Numbered from the stretch's first letter, positions 1 to 8,373 are shown. The stretch is DNA of 64,000 nt from Rhodocyclaceae bacterium (GCA_030681195.1 JAUXXJ010000056.1:1-64000); one strand, 5' to 3'. Program-made: numbers and translations. Notes: generated by a model from the letters alone, not told the origin.

Positions 1-447
1 GTGCTTGTAGGCTTCGATGTTCTTGGCAACGACTTCTAGGCGCGGTTTGTCTTTGGCGGTGCCGTCCTTTTGCGCTTTGTCCCAGAGGGCCTGGTGGCAA
101 CCAGCACAGCTGGTTTTGGGGGCGGTCTGGTCGAGCTGGTGGTTCTTCTGGCTATCGACGATGTTCTGGTGGCAGTCCACGCATTGCAGCTTGCTATGGA
201 CGCTCTTGGCGAATTTGCGCATATCGAGCTGGCGCAGGTCGCGCTCTTCTTCTTCGCCGTCGATGATGACGGGGACGCTGATCTTGTCCTGCTTGGCATC
301 GTGACATTTCAGGCAGGATGCTTTGTCGAGTTTGGCGGCGGGGGCCGCATGAACCGGGGTGCCCACCGTCAAGGCAGCGAGGATCAGAAACAAGGCGGCA
401 AACAGCATCCAGCGCTTTGGCCGGATGGCAAGAATCGGGGTGTGCAT
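1..447 (-). CDS. multihaem c-type cytochrome, N-terminal part (runs off window)
   Basis: The first 149 codons of an exported multihaem cytochrome, cut by the window edge. A basic N-terminus and a hydrophobic stretch (about residues 13-35) look like a signal peptide or anchor. Three CxxCH haem sites follow (SCLKCH, QCVDCH, SCAGCH). It lies downstream of the mtrB-like gene on the same strand but beyond a strong terminator, so it is probably transcribed separately or by read-through. The missing C-terminus decides the family: it could be a periplasmic tetra- or octahaem shuttle, or a cytochrome with a membrane cytochrome-b tail (CbcL-like). The haem motifs are certain; the family is not. Confidence 0.8.
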   Translation of the reverse strand, partial: MHTPILAIRPKRWMLFAALFLILAALTVGTPVHAAPAAKLDKASCLKCHDAKQDKISVPVIIDGEEEERDLRQLDMRKFAKSVHSKLQCVDCHQNIVDSQKNHQLDQTAPKTSCAGCHQALWDKAQKDGTAKDKPRLEVVAKNIEAYKH

Positions 448-520
448 TTTCAGTTACTCCATGAGGATGGGCTAACCATCCAGCCGGTCTGGCGACACGG
501 GTTCGCGCTCAAGGCAAGGC

Positions 521-564
521 GCAAAAAAACGCGGCTGCCACCACTGGAAGGGGGTGGCAGCCGC
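521..564 (-). terminator. rho-independent terminator after mtrB-like gene
   Basis: A perfect 12-bp stem pairs positions 531-542 with 553-564 around a 10-nt loop. On the minus strand it is followed by a T run (the A run at 523-529). It sits 10 bp past the stop codon of the porin gene, so it ends the cytochrome-porin transcript before the gene at 1-447. Confidence 0.85.
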
Positions 565-573
565 GAGGGTGCA

Positions 574-2766
574 TCAGAAGCCGACAGACACGCCCATCAT
601 CAGGGTGTGGTGGCCGCCATTCAGGTTGCTGAAGGCCTTGTCCTTGTAACGGTCATAGACGTAGCCGCCCTTCAGCGTCAGCTTGTTCTTCAACTCGTAG
701 TCGAGACCGAAGGCCAGGCTGTGCAGGTTGTTGTCGATCTTGTCGTTGACTTCATAAGCTCCCGCAGTTGCCGTGCTGGTTGTGCGGAGATCACCGCTGG
801 TGTCCGACCAGGTATAGCTCACACGCAGCTTCATCTGATCCGTTGGCTGGTAATCGCCATTCAGCGTCAGCGACAGCGTATCGACCTTGTACGATGAAGC
901 GCCGCGCGGATCGAACACGATGTTCGTCTCGAAGCGCCGCACGTCCGTGCCGAAGAAGTAGGTCTCGAAGTCGTTCTGCGCCCAATCAAGGCTACCGCTC
1001 AGGTTAAGCCATTCGGACGGGGAGTGATTGAGCGACAACCCAAGGGCGTTGAAGGTATCGTCGGCCTTCTGCTTGTACTCGGTGCCCAAAACAACGGCGC
1101 CATTAGCGGGTTTGTTCGTATTTACAAACTCATGGTCGCCGTTTTTCTTGTCTTTGTAGTGGTAATAGGCGTTGAGGTGCGTCTGCTTTGTCAGCGCATA
1201 ACCCAAGGATGTCTTCAGGTTGAACGAATCCTCCGCTTCGGTCGTGTAGCCGGTTTTGCTGGCACGCACCCACGACGGATTGATGCGCAAGGTCATGTCC
1301 TTCGTCGGTCGCGCATTCCAGCGGAGATAAAGCTCATTCGACTTGCTTTGGTCTTGCAACATCACAACCGTCGGCCAAGCGCCAAGGTTACCTATAGCTG
1401 GAATCGTGTTGTACTGGAGGTCACGATCCTTATCCTCATGCTTCCAGCCTACCGTGAGAGACGATTTGGCCGGCAGGCCGTTGAAGGTCGCGGCCAGCCC
1501 GTAGTTCAAGGACTCAAGATCCTTGATGCGCACACCCCACTTATCGCGCACATTCCTTTGAAGTATCGTCTCATCTACAGTTACACCGCTAACATGGCCG
1601 TCCGAGGAATTGTTTTCACGTTTGGCATATTTAATGAAGCCCTCGATTCCGACTGAGGAAGACAGGCGATGGTTGACATTGAAGAAGGCATTGTCGGTGC
1701 CGATCTTGCCTTTGCTGTACCCGGAGATGGGATCACGCTGATCATTCGAGAACGAATCCTGCTTCAACTGCGACATGCTGTAGCCAGCCGCCACAGCGGT
1801 TTTGTCATACGTCTTCGACAGCCGGAAAGCATGCGTCATCAGCGTGCTATCCGGGACGAAGTGCATGTCGTTAGTTGCCCCCAAAGTAATGCCACCAACA
1901 GCCTCGACCAACGACTTAAAGTCTCCAGCCAATGCAGTTCTCGCCTGATTATTGAATTTCTCGATACTGCCATCGTAAGCAAACTGGAACATGCCGCTGG
2001 GGTTCGCGGTCAAGTTCCATGAGAAACGTCCCATGGCTTCATCGACCGGCATGTTGTAGCCACGCCAGCGGGCCTGCTTTTGGTCGGCGCTATTTGGGGT
2101 TATGTCGCCATTCCCAAAAACATAAGTCGCAAACTTGTTGCCATCACGCTTGTAGCCATCGAAGTTGAACGAGAGGCTGGTGCCCTTGCCAAGCAGATCG
2201 GGCTTAAATTTAATGCCCAAGCCATAGCGCGTGCGCTCGACGCTGTAATTTGTCTGGCCTCCGGTATCGTCGTTGAACTTGGTCAGATAGCCAGCATTAC
2301 CCGCCAAGGTATAGTTGTCGGCCGTTCCTGGTCCGCCGGCCACCGGATTATTCGCCGTACCCGGCCGATTGAGATAGTCCAGACCGCTGCTGCCGGAACG
2401 GTAGTGACCATAATAGCCGCTGAAACCGATATCGTTGCTACCGCCCTTGATGGCACCCCGATGGCTATCGCGACCAAAGCCCTGACGTTCGAGGCTGAAA
2501 TAATCGCCGATTTTCAGATCGACATCGAGATCGGCGTATAAGCCGGAGTTGCCGTTTCCCGTCCAGCTGCGCTCGCTACCAAAGGCCTGCAGATACTGGG
2601 GTGAACCGCCGCCGGGACCGCCGTTGTAGTTGAAGTAAATCAACTTGGGCGTGACTTCACCGGATACGACATTGGCGCTTTCGTCTGATGCATAGGCCTG
2701 GCTGATGGATGCTGCGAGCACCGTCAGGCAGGGAATGAAATACTTGCTCATTTTGCTTGCGTTCAT
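574..2766 (-). CDS. mtrB: MtrB/MtoB/PioB-family outer-membrane beta-barrel porin
   Basis: A 730-residue outer-membrane protein with a signal peptide (about 1-28, ending QAYA). The rest consists of alternating amphipathic strands and ends in Phe (GVSVGF), as in outer-membrane beta-barrels. MtrB/MtoB porins sheath a decahaem MtrA/MtoA cytochrome so that electrons cross the outer membrane; the adjacent decahaem gene supports that role. The mature protein has no cysteine, so the N-terminal CxxC of Shewanella MtrB is absent. The start at 2766 was chosen because GGGAGA lies just upstream; a longer reading frame up to 2910 would overlap the cytochrome gene. ATG at 2751 is an alternative start. Confidence 0.85.
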   Translation of the reverse strand: MNASKMSKYFIPCLTVLAASISQAYASDESANVVSGEVTPKLIYFNYNGGPGGGSPQYLQAFGSERSWTGNGNSGLYADLDVDLKIGDYFSLERQGFGRDSHRGAIKGGSNDIGFSGYYGHYRSGSSGLDYLNRPGTANNPVAGGPGTADNYTLAGNAGYLTKFNDDTGGQTNYSVERTRYGLGIKFKPDLLGKGTSLSFNFDGYKRDGNKFATYVFGNGDITPNSADQKQARWRGYNMPVDEAMGRFSWNLTANPSGMFQFAYDGSIEKFNNQARTALAGDFKSLVEAVGGITLGATNDMHFVPDSTLMTHAFRLSKTYDKTAVAAGYSMSQLKQDSFSNDQRDPISGYSKGKIGTDNAFFNVNHRLSSSVGIEGFIKYAKRENNSSDGHVSGVTVDETILQRNVRDKWGVRIKDLESLNYGLAATFNGLPAKSSLTVGWKHEDKDRDLQYNTIPAIGNLGAWPTVVMLQDQSKSNELYLRWNARPTKDMTLRINPSWVRASKTGYTTEAEDSFNLKTSLGYALTKQTHLNAYYHYKDKKNGDHEFVNTNKPANGAVVLGTEYKQKADDTFNALGLSLNHSPSEWLNLSGSLDWAQNDFETYFFGTDVRRFETNIVFDPRGASSYKVDTLSLTLNGDYQPTDQMKLRVSYTWSDTSGDLRTTSTATAGAYEVNDKIDNNLHSLAFGLDYELKNKLTLKGGYVYDRYKDKAFSNLNGGHHTLMMGVSVGF

Positions 2767-2791
2767 TTCATATCTCCCAATTCGTAACCGG

Positions 2792-3655
2792 TCAGAAGCG
2801 CAGGTGCTGGTCCATGTGGCTGCCATGCGGCGCGTTGTGGCAACTGCTGCAGTTGCGCAACGCGGTCGCCGAGATGGTCTGGCCATTGGTGCCGAGACCC
2901 GTATTGCCATGGCGGTTGCCCGGCACCGAATGGCATTGCAGGCAGAGCATTGGCTGCGCCAGGTTCAGGAGCTTGGGATTCGGCGTGCCGTGCGGGTTGT
3001 GGCAGGTGGCGCAATCTTCGACAGCCGGGGCGTGTTCGAAGGCATGCGGGCCGCGCACGTTCTGGTGGCACTGCGTGCATTGCGTGGTCTTGCCGGCCAG
3101 CGTCAGTTGCTTGCCGCCATGCGGATCGTGGCAATCCTTGCAGCTCACGCCGCCTTCGCGCAGCGGGTGGTGCGAACGCAGGTTGAACTTGGCTTGCACA
3201 TCCTTGTGGCACGAAACGCAGAGCGCGGCATCTTTGCCGGCTTTCTGCATACCGGCTGTCAGCGACTTAATCTTTGGCGTATGGCTGCCGTGGCAGTCGC
3301 GGCACTGCACGTTGGCCTTGGCGTGGTCCGAGAATGCAAAGTTCATGTGCTTGGCGTCATTTTTGTGGCAGCTCAGGCACTGCTCCGACTTGGGCAGACC
3401 GGCGTTGATGCTTTCCGGCCGCGATCCCTTGGGAGCGCTTTCCTTGGCTGTCTCTGCCTTGGCGTGATCGACCGCACTGGTATGGCAACTGACACAGTCG
3501 CCATGGTAGGCGTGCTTGCCGTGCGATTTGACTTCCGCCTCATGACAATCAAGACACTGCGCCCCGACGGGCGGCTGACCGCCATGCGACCCTGCCCATG
3601 CGGGGGCAAAGCCCAGCCCCAGCATAATCGCCACTACTCCAATAAGACGTTTCAT
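2792..3655 (-). CDS. mtrA: decahaem c-type cytochrome, MtrA/MtoA/DmsE family
   Basis: A 287-residue exported protein with a signal peptide (about 1-21, ending AWA) and exactly ten CxxCH motifs: CLDCH, CVSCH, CLSCH, CRDCH, CVSCH, CKDCH, CTQCH, CATCH, CLQCH and CSSCH. This is the haem count of the MtrA/MtoA/DmsE periplasmic decahaem family, which threads through an MtrB-type porin; the porin gene starts 25 bp downstream. It is somewhat shorter than Shewanella MtrA. GGGGAG lies upstream of the ATG. The sequence cannot show whether electrons flow outward (metal or electrode reduction) or inward (Fe(II) oxidation). Confidence 0.92.
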   Translation of the reverse strand: MKRLIGVVAIMLGLGFAPAWAGSHGGQPPVGAQCLDCHEAEVKSHGKHAYHGDCVSCHTSAVDHAKAETAKESAPKGSRPESINAGLPKSEQCLSCHKNDAKHMNFAFSDHAKANVQCRDCHGSHTPKIKSLTAGMQKAGKDAALCVSCHKDVQAKFNLRSHHPLREGGVSCKDCHDPHGGKQLTLAGKTTQCTQCHQNVRGPHAFEHAPAVEDCATCHNPHGTPNPKLLNLAQPMLCLQCHSVPGNRHGNTGLGTNGQTISATALRNCSSCHNAPHGSHMDQHLRF

Positions 3656-3710
3656 ATCGTTACTCCCCTTTGCTGATTGACTGTTGATCTATCCGAACCA
3701 CTGCAAAATT

Positions 3711-3734
3711 GCCGTACTGCCAGCGCCGACTTTT
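3711..3734 (-). repeat. dispersed 24-bp repeat, copy 1
   Basis: Copy of the dispersed repeat (core GTCGGCGCTGGCGGGACGGC read on the minus strand) with 2 core mismatches. It abuts the stop codon of the tetrahaem cytochrome gene with no gap. Confidence 0.85.
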
Positions 3735-4325
3735 TCATTTGAAATCCAACTCCTGAGGCCCGGGGCCACCTTCCGGCTCCTTGTGGGCAATCGCGTAATG
3801 GCAATCGATGCAGGCCATGTTCTCGTCTTTGCCCTTTTGATGCCGCCTTTTTGATTTTTCAGTGGCCTTTTCCTGATCGATGCTTTCCATCGTGTGGCAG
3901 GCCTTGCATTCGCGCGAGTCACTTTCCTTCATGTACTTCCAGACCCGCACCGCCATTTCGTAGCGCTTGGCCTCAAACTTTTCCGGGGTGTTGAGCGATC
4001 CGGTGACGAAATGGCCCCACAGATCGCGGGCAGCGTTGATCTTGCGGAAGTAAAGCGGCATTCCGGTACTCGGGAGATGGCAATCGACACATGTGGCGCG
4101 CACGCCCCCACGATTGATATCGTGAATCGAGCCCTTGTATTCGTCGTAGTTGTAGCTCATTTCGTGGCATGCACTGGCGCAGAACTCCTCTGTACTGGTC
4201 ATTACCAGTACGGCACTGGTCGAACCGATGATGCCGAAACCCACCAGCACGCCAACTGCCAGAACCGCCAAGGGCCCGCGTTTCGATGCGCAGCGCGCGC
4301 GCAGCCAGTCGATAAACTTACTCAC
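3735..4325 (-). CDS. CymA/NapC/NirT-family tetrahaem quinol dehydrogenase
   Basis: A 196-residue inner-membrane cytochrome: one N-terminal membrane helix (about 19-42), then a periplasmic domain with haem sites CASACH, CVDCH, CKACH and CIDCH. This is the NapC/NirT plan, in which the protein takes electrons from (or gives them to) the quinone pool and passes them to periplasmic cytochromes. Its place between the monohaem and decahaem genes gives the quinone end of the extracellular electron path (CymA, ImoA or MtoC equivalent). The first site is CX3CH rather than CX2CH. The start is GTG, 7 bp after the upstream cytochrome stop. Confidence 0.88.
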   Translation of the reverse strand: MSKFIDWLRARCASKRGPLAVLAVGVLVGFGIIGSTSAVLVMTSTEEFCASACHEMSYNYDEYKGSIHDINRGGVRATCVDCHLPSTGMPLYFRKINAARDLWGHFVTGSLNTPEKFEAKRYEMAVRVWKYMKESDSRECKACHTMESIDQEKATEKSKRRHQKGKDENMACIDCHYAIAHKEPEGGPGPQELDFK

Positions 4326-4332
4326 GTCCGGC

Positions 4333-4668
4333 TCAGAGCGAAAGAATCCAGCTCACCAGATTCTTGATTCTGGCTGCATCACGCGTCTTGACCGCGCCAT
4401 GTTCTTCCTCGACACCGTCGATCTTGACCATGCTGGGCTCTGAAACATGCTTGACAAGCTTTGCCTCGGCGTCAGCCTTGCCCTTGTACTTGGCGGAAAC
4501 CTCCGTGTAGGGAGGGCCATCCTTCTTTTTGTCGACGCTATGGCACTTGAGACATTTGCTGTCTTTCAGCAACTTCTCGGCATCGGCGGCATCGGCCGCA
4601 TAGACAGGTGCGGCGAAGGCGGCCGCGGTAACAGCGATGGCAAGGCTTTTGGTAATTTTTGCAATCAT
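4333..4668 (-). CDS. small monohaem c-type cytochrome
   Basis: A 111-residue exported cytochrome: signal peptide about 1-24 (ending VYA), one haem site CLKCH, then a lysine/glutamate-rich domain. It is a tandem paralogue of the next gene upstream; both end in the pattern KTRDAARIKNL-x2-WILS. By position it is a likely periplasmic shuttle between the CymA-like and decahaem proteins, like MtoD in iron oxidisers, but close MtoD kinship is not shown. One Met (in EPSMV) and a His (EEHG) are possible distal haem ligands. GAGGAGAAG precedes the ATG. Confidence 0.85.
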   Translation of the reverse strand: MIAKITKSLAIAVTAAAFAAPVYAADAADAEKLLKDSKCLKCHSVDKKKDGPPYTEVSAKYKGKADAEAKLVKHVSEPSMVKIDGVEEEHGAVKTRDAARIKNLVSWILSL

Positions 4669-4693
4669 TATCTTCTCCTCCCAGAGATTGATA

Positions 4694-5032
4694 TCAGCGT
4701 GAAAGAATCCACTCGGCGAGATTCTTGATGCGTGCTGCATCGCGCGTCTTGACTGTGCCGTGGTCGACTTTTTCGCCATCAACTTCGACTTCCTTGGGTT
4801 CGGTGAGGTGCTTGATGATCTGCGCCACGGCGTCCGGCTTGTCTTTGTACTCGGCGGCCACTTTCTTGTAGGACTTGCCTTTCTTGTTACGCTTGACGTC
4901 ATGACACTTGCCGCACTCACTGTCTTTCATCAGCTTTACGGCATCGGCCTCGTCCGTGGCGTGGACGCTGGTGCCAGCCAGCGCAAAACACAGAGAACCG
5001 CTCAGTAGCAGGAGGGTCTTTTTCAGTTTCAT
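4694..5032 (-). CDS. small monohaem c-type cytochrome, first gene of the cluster
   Basis: A 112-residue exported cytochrome: signal peptide about 1-27 (ending VHA) and one haem site CGKCH. It is clearly homologous to the following gene over its whole length, including the C-terminal KTRDAARIKNL signature, so the pair arose by tandem duplication. It lacks the Met found after the haem site in its paralogue, but the DHG-x-VKTRD histidine is shared, so His may be the distal ligand in both. It is the promoter-proximal gene of the leftward electron-transfer operon. Confidence 0.85.
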   Translation of the reverse strand: MKLKKTLLLLSGSLCFALAGTSVHATDEADAVKLMKDSECGKCHDVKRNKKGKSYKKVAAEYKDKPDAVAQIIKHLTEPKEVEVDGEKVDHGTVKTRDAARIKNLAEWILSR

Positions 5033-5314
5033 GGTTCGACTCCAGTCAAATGCAGGTAGATGACACCACGGCATGGGTGATGGGGCGCGATGTTCTGCGC
5101 ATGTCCAAAAGTGGTCAAGACCCCGCTTTTCCTTAAACCGGCACGTCTTTACGGATATTTACATTTGCGGGAACGGCGGCCAATGTGGGCAATGCAAGCC
5201 TGATAAATAACGTCAGCGGGCATCTGGCCTTGGGGCGTAGCAGGGGTGATGAATCACGCGGCAAAGATATTGATAGCCTGTTGTTATTAAACATAAATAT
5301 TTAATTCAAATGCC

Positions 5315-5338
5315 GCCGTCCTGTCAGCGCCGACTTTT
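5315..5338 (-). repeat. dispersed 24-bp repeat, copy 2
   Basis: Minus-strand copy with 2 core mismatches, in the divergent control region. Confidence 0.8.
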
Positions 5339-5424
5339 CAGCGACCCCGGGGGAATTTTCCCGACAAAAAAACTTGGTCTTTGCGCTTGGTGATGAATGT
5401 AAATTTTTGAAAATTGACCGAGAT

Positions 5425-5438
5425 CAAGCGAACGCTTG
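5425..5438. promoter_or_regulatory. inverted repeat, possible operator
   Basis: CAAGCG-AA-CGCTTG is a 6-bp inverted repeat with a 2-bp centre, 69 bp before the response-regulator start. It might bind the regulator or another dimeric protein; no direct evidence. Confidence 0.3.
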
Positions 5439-5507
5439 TTGCTTTTTTACGAACAGGCTTTAGGCTTACCCCTTGCATTTAGTTTTCAGCGAGAGAGATA
5501 CAGCACC

Positions 5508-6215
5508 GTGGATAACCGACAGCCCCGAGTTTTGCTGATTGATGACGATGAGCCTTTTTGCCAGTTGCTGGTGGAGTATCTGGGCACGGAAGGTTTGCAT
5601 TCCCTGTCAGTCCATACGGGTGGGGCCGGTTTGCAGGCATGCCGTGGCGGCGAAATTGATCTTGTTGTCCTCGATATCATGTTGCCGGACATCAATGGGC
5701 TGGATGTGTTGCGGCAAGTGCGCCAGGAGAGAGAAGACTTGCCAGTGCTGATGCTGACGGCGCGTGGCGATGATCTGGACCGAATTCTCGGCCTGGAGCT
5801 GGGTGCCGACGATTACTTGGCGAAGCCCTGCAATCCACGTGAACTGACGGCACGCGTTCATGCCATCCTGCGGCGCACCCGGCGCAACCGGGCCGCCGTC
5901 AGTGATGCCAATGCCGCCGTCAAGGAAAGCCTGCTGACGATATCGGCCCAGCAGCGCGTGGCGCGCTGGCGTGGCGAGGTACTCAACCTGACCAGCAGTG
6001 AATTCAACATCCTGGCGCTGCTGCATGCGAATCAGGGCGAAGCTGTGCCCAAGCTCGAGCTTTCGGACCGTGCGCTCGGCCGTATTCTGGAACGCTACGA
6101 CCGCAGTCTCGATGTGCATGTCAGCAACTTGCGCCGCAAGCTCGGCAATCTCGATGATGGGCGTTCGCCGATTCAGACGGTTTACGGCGCGGGCTACCTC
6201 CTTTTGTCTTGCTGA
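5508..6215 (+). CDS. OmpR/CpxR-type response regulator
   Basis: A 235-residue DNA-binding response regulator. The receiver domain (about 6-120) has the acidic pair D12-D13, phospho-acceptor D56, T84 and K106. The C-terminal winged-helix domain (about 135-235) ends in the typical RRKLG...IQTVYGAGYLL pattern. GTG at 5508 was chosen because GAGAGAGA lies about 10 bp upstream. A sensor kinase follows after 4 bp. Divergent placement next to the cytochrome cluster suggests, without proof, that it controls that cluster. Confidence 0.9.
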   Translation: MDNRQPRVLLIDDDEPFCQLLVEYLGTEGLHSLSVHTGGAGLQACRGGEIDLVVLDIMLPDINGLDVLRQVRQEREDLPVLMLTARGDDLDRILGLELGADDYLAKPCNPRELTARVHAILRRTRRNRAAVSDANAAVKESLLTISAQQRVARWRGEVLNLTSSEFNILALLHANQGEAVPKLELSDRALGRILERYDRSLDVHVSNLRRKLGNLDDGRSPIQTVYGAGYLLLSC

Positions 6216-6219
6216 AACC

Positions 6220-7677
6220 ATGCGGATGCCAATGACTGGCCGGCAGCTGTCTTTGCCCGGTCGCCTGTTCCTGAAGATCTTCCTGGCGCTGTGGTTGGCC
6301 ATCGGCAGCATCGTCTACAGCGTCGACCACGTGGTGAATGCGCTGTTCCAGGCCGAGCTGGCCAAGTCGCCCGAGCTGTCGATCGGCTACCGAGCCGAAC
6401 TGGCGACGATGCTGGTGGCCGCCAATTTGCAGCATGGCGGATTGGCGGATACGCGCCAGTTGTTTCTCGAGTGGTCAGGCCGGCGCCCCCTGCCTGTGCT
6501 GGTTGTTGATGAGGAAACGGGCGCGGATATCCTGGGACGCAGCGTCCCGCCATTTGCCTTGGTGCAAGCCCAGCAACTGCTGGAAGGTGTCGGGCCGAGC
6601 AATGCCGTGCAGCGGGTGAATGACAAGGACGGTCGCGCCCATGTGCTGTTTGTACCACTGGCGTTGCTGCCCGCCAGCCCACCGCGTCAGCACGTCTACA
6701 AAACACCGGATTCATCGCGTATCGAGCTTGTGGCGATGACACTTGCCAGTTTTCTATTTGCGTTCGGCTTGGCCTGGTATTTGTTCCGGCCGATCCGCCA
6801 TCTGCACGAGGCGAGCCAGCGCTTTGCCGGCGGAGAGTTGCAGACGCGTGTGGCGCCGCTGCTGGGCCGCCGCAGCGACGAATTGGCCGATCTGGCGAAC
6901 GACTTCGATGAGATGGCAGAACGCTTGCAGGCGACCATCGACGGTAAGACACGCTTGCTGCACGATGTTTCGCATGAGCTGCGCTCGCCATTGACCCGAC
7001 TGCAGGTGGCGCTGGAAATAGCCCGTCGGTCCCCCGAGAAGACCGGGCGCATGCTCGACCGTATTGAGCATGAAGTCGGCCGGCTTGACCGGTTGCTTGG
7101 CGAAACCCTGGCCTTGTCGCGGCTGGAAAGCGATCCGGACAGCCTGGGCGGTGATTGCGTGAATCTCACCGAACTGCTCGAAGATGTGATTGCCGATGCC
7201 CGATTCGAAGCGACGCAGCAAGGCAAATCGATTGTGCTGAAAGCCGATGATGATGTGATCGTCGCCGGCCGGCCGGAACTGTTACACAGCGCCTTTGAAA
7301 ATGTCGTGCGCAATGGTGTGCTGCATACCCCGGCGGGCGCGACGGTGACCATTAAACTCTACAAGTCGCCCCCGGTGCAGCGGGATGGGGAGCAAGCATG
7401 GGCCACGCTGCGGGTGTGCGATAGCGGCAGTGGCGTGCCGTCAGACGAGTTGGAAACCATTTTCGAACCCTTCTACCGCGGGCGGGGTGCGAGCAAGACG
7501 GGCGGGCATGGGCTGGGACTGTCGATCGTGCGCCGGGCCATTGAGGCGCATGGTGGCACCGTCAGCGCCGGCGAGGCGCCGGCGGGAGGATTGTGCGTGA
7601 TCTTTCGCTTGCCGGTGCTGCAGATCGACTGTCCTGCATGCATTCGAGAAGAAAACACAGCGGACGCCGAAGGCTGA
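6220..7677 (+). CDS. sensor histidine kinase (CpxA/EnvZ-like)
   Basis: A 485-residue membrane kinase paired with the preceding regulator. Two membrane helices (about 16-34 and 168-188) enclose a periplasmic sensor of about 130 residues. A HAMP segment follows (about 186-240), then the H-box HDVSHELRSPL with the phospho-acceptor at about His252, an N-box (ENVVRNG) and G-boxes (CDSGSG, GGHGLGLS). The signal is unknown. Gene order receiver-then-kinase with a 4-bp gap implies translational coupling. Confidence 0.9.
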   Translation: MRMPMTGRQLSLPGRLFLKIFLALWLAIGSIVYSVDHVVNALFQAELAKSPELSIGYRAELATMLVAANLQHGGLADTRQLFLEWSGRRPLPVLVVDEETGADILGRSVPPFALVQAQQLLEGVGPSNAVQRVNDKDGRAHVLFVPLALLPASPPRQHVYKTPDSSRIELVAMTLASFLFAFGLAWYLFRPIRHLHEASQRFAGGELQTRVAPLLGRRSDELADLANDFDEMAERLQATIDGKTRLLHDVSHELRSPLTRLQVALEIARRSPEKTGRMLDRIEHEVGRLDRLLGETLALSRLESDPDSLGGDCVNLTELLEDVIADARFEATQQGKSIVLKADDDVIVAGRPELLHSAFENVVRNGVLHTPAGATVTIKLYKSPPVQRDGEQAWATLRVCDSGSGVPSDELETIFEPFYRGRGASKTGGHGLGLSIVRRAIEAHGGTVSAGEAPAGGLCVIFRLPVLQIDCPACIREENTADAEG

Positions 7678-7710
7678 TATTGGTATTCGGGGATGTACCA
7701 CGATTTCCCG

Positions 7711-7734
7711 GAAAGTCGGCGCTGGCGGGACGGC
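7711..7734 (+). repeat. dispersed 24-bp repeat, copy 3
   Basis: Perfect 20-bp core, between the convergent kinase and toxin genes. Confidence 0.9.
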
Positions 7735-7745
7735 GGAGCACGGGT

Positions 7746-8021
7746 TCAGCGCTCCTCGCGCGTATGCCAGATACGCAGAATGTAGATGATGCCGCCCCGA
7801 ATCTCGTAGCGCATCTCGTAGTTGCCGATGAGGATGCGGCGCACCTCGCGCGGGTCGAACTCTTCCAGGCGCTCGCCGATGCGCGGATTGGCGCGCAATC
7901 CCGCTGGCGCGGTCGTCAGCGCCTGAACCACGCGCGCGGCGGCGGCTGGATTCACGGGTGCCAGGAAATCGTTCAGCCGGGCCAGATCGGACAGGCCCTT
8001 GCTGGTCCACTTCAACGCCAT
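7746..8021 (-). CDS. RelE/ParE-family toxin
   Basis: A 91-residue basic protein with the RelE/ParE fold pattern: an N-terminal helix pair, a central VRRILIGNYEMRYEI strand block and a C-terminal ILRIWHTRE segment that resembles the conserved tail of ParE/RelE toxins. The start codon shares one base with the stop of the upstream antitoxin gene (TGATG), the usual coupling of a toxin-antitoxin pair. Family type (mRNA cleavage or gyrase poisoning) cannot be told from sequence alone. Confidence 0.82.
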   Translation of the reverse strand: MALKWTSKGLSDLARLNDFLAPVNPAAAARVVQALTTAPAGLRANPRIGERLEEFDPREVRRILIGNYEMRYEIRGGIIYILRIWHTREER

Positions 8022-8290
8022 CAGCGCGGTGTCGGCAGCGGATTGGGCGTGTTCAGGCTGTCGGCCCAGGCCTGCACGGCCTGATGGTCGATGACGCGAC
8101 CGGCGTCGACGTCGTCCAGCGCTTCGCGGGTCAGGCGGCTGCGCTCCTCTTCCTGGTCGATCCAGGCGGAAAGCGCCTGCTTGACGATCCACCCGCGCGA
8201 GCGTTCCAGACGCGCGGCAAGCTGGTCGACCTTTTCCGCGAGCGGCAGGGGGACGTGGGCGGTGAGTACCTTCGTGGCGGCGTGGGACAT
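8021..8290 (-). CDS. ribbon-helix-helix antitoxin (ParD/RelB-like)
   Basis: An 89-residue protein with an N-terminal ribbon-helix-helix DNA-binding segment (about 5-50: TAHVPLPLAEKVDQLA, then RSRGWIVKQAL) and an acidic C-terminus that would bind the toxin. ATG at 8290 follows GGAGA with 9-bp spacing; a longer frame starting near 8353 is possible but lacks a site. It likely represses its own operon. Confidence 0.82.
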   Translation of the reverse strand: MSHAATKVLTAHVPLPLAEKVDQLAARLERSRGWIVKQALSAWIDQEEERSRLTREALDDVDAGRVIDHQAVQAWADSLNTPNPLPTPR

Positions 8291-8373
8291 GGCTGAAATC
8301 TCCAATCGAAACCAATCGTAATTAATCATAGTCCTGCGAGCGAGCGCAAGCAAGGGACGGGCGGTCGTACTGG

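Larger units (their letters stand above)
5033..5507. promoter_or_regulatory. divergent control region between cytochrome operon and two-component system
   Basis: A 475-bp gene-free stretch between two divergent operons, so it should hold both promoters. It contains an AT-rich tract (about 5281-5310), one copy of the dispersed repeat (5315-5338) and an inverted repeat at 5425-5438. No reading frame with coding character was seen. A promoter pair could not be assigned with confidence. Confidence 0.55.

Noticed and set aside
70..2541. Long + strand reading frames opposite the MtrB-like gene (for example 70-897, 1024-1656, 2080-2541)
   Set aside because: Shadows of the minus-strand genes; no start signals or domain features.
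2767..2910. N-terminal extension of the MtrB-like gene up to 2910
   Set aside because: It would overlap the decahaem cytochrome gene in another frame and hide the signal peptide that starts at 2766.
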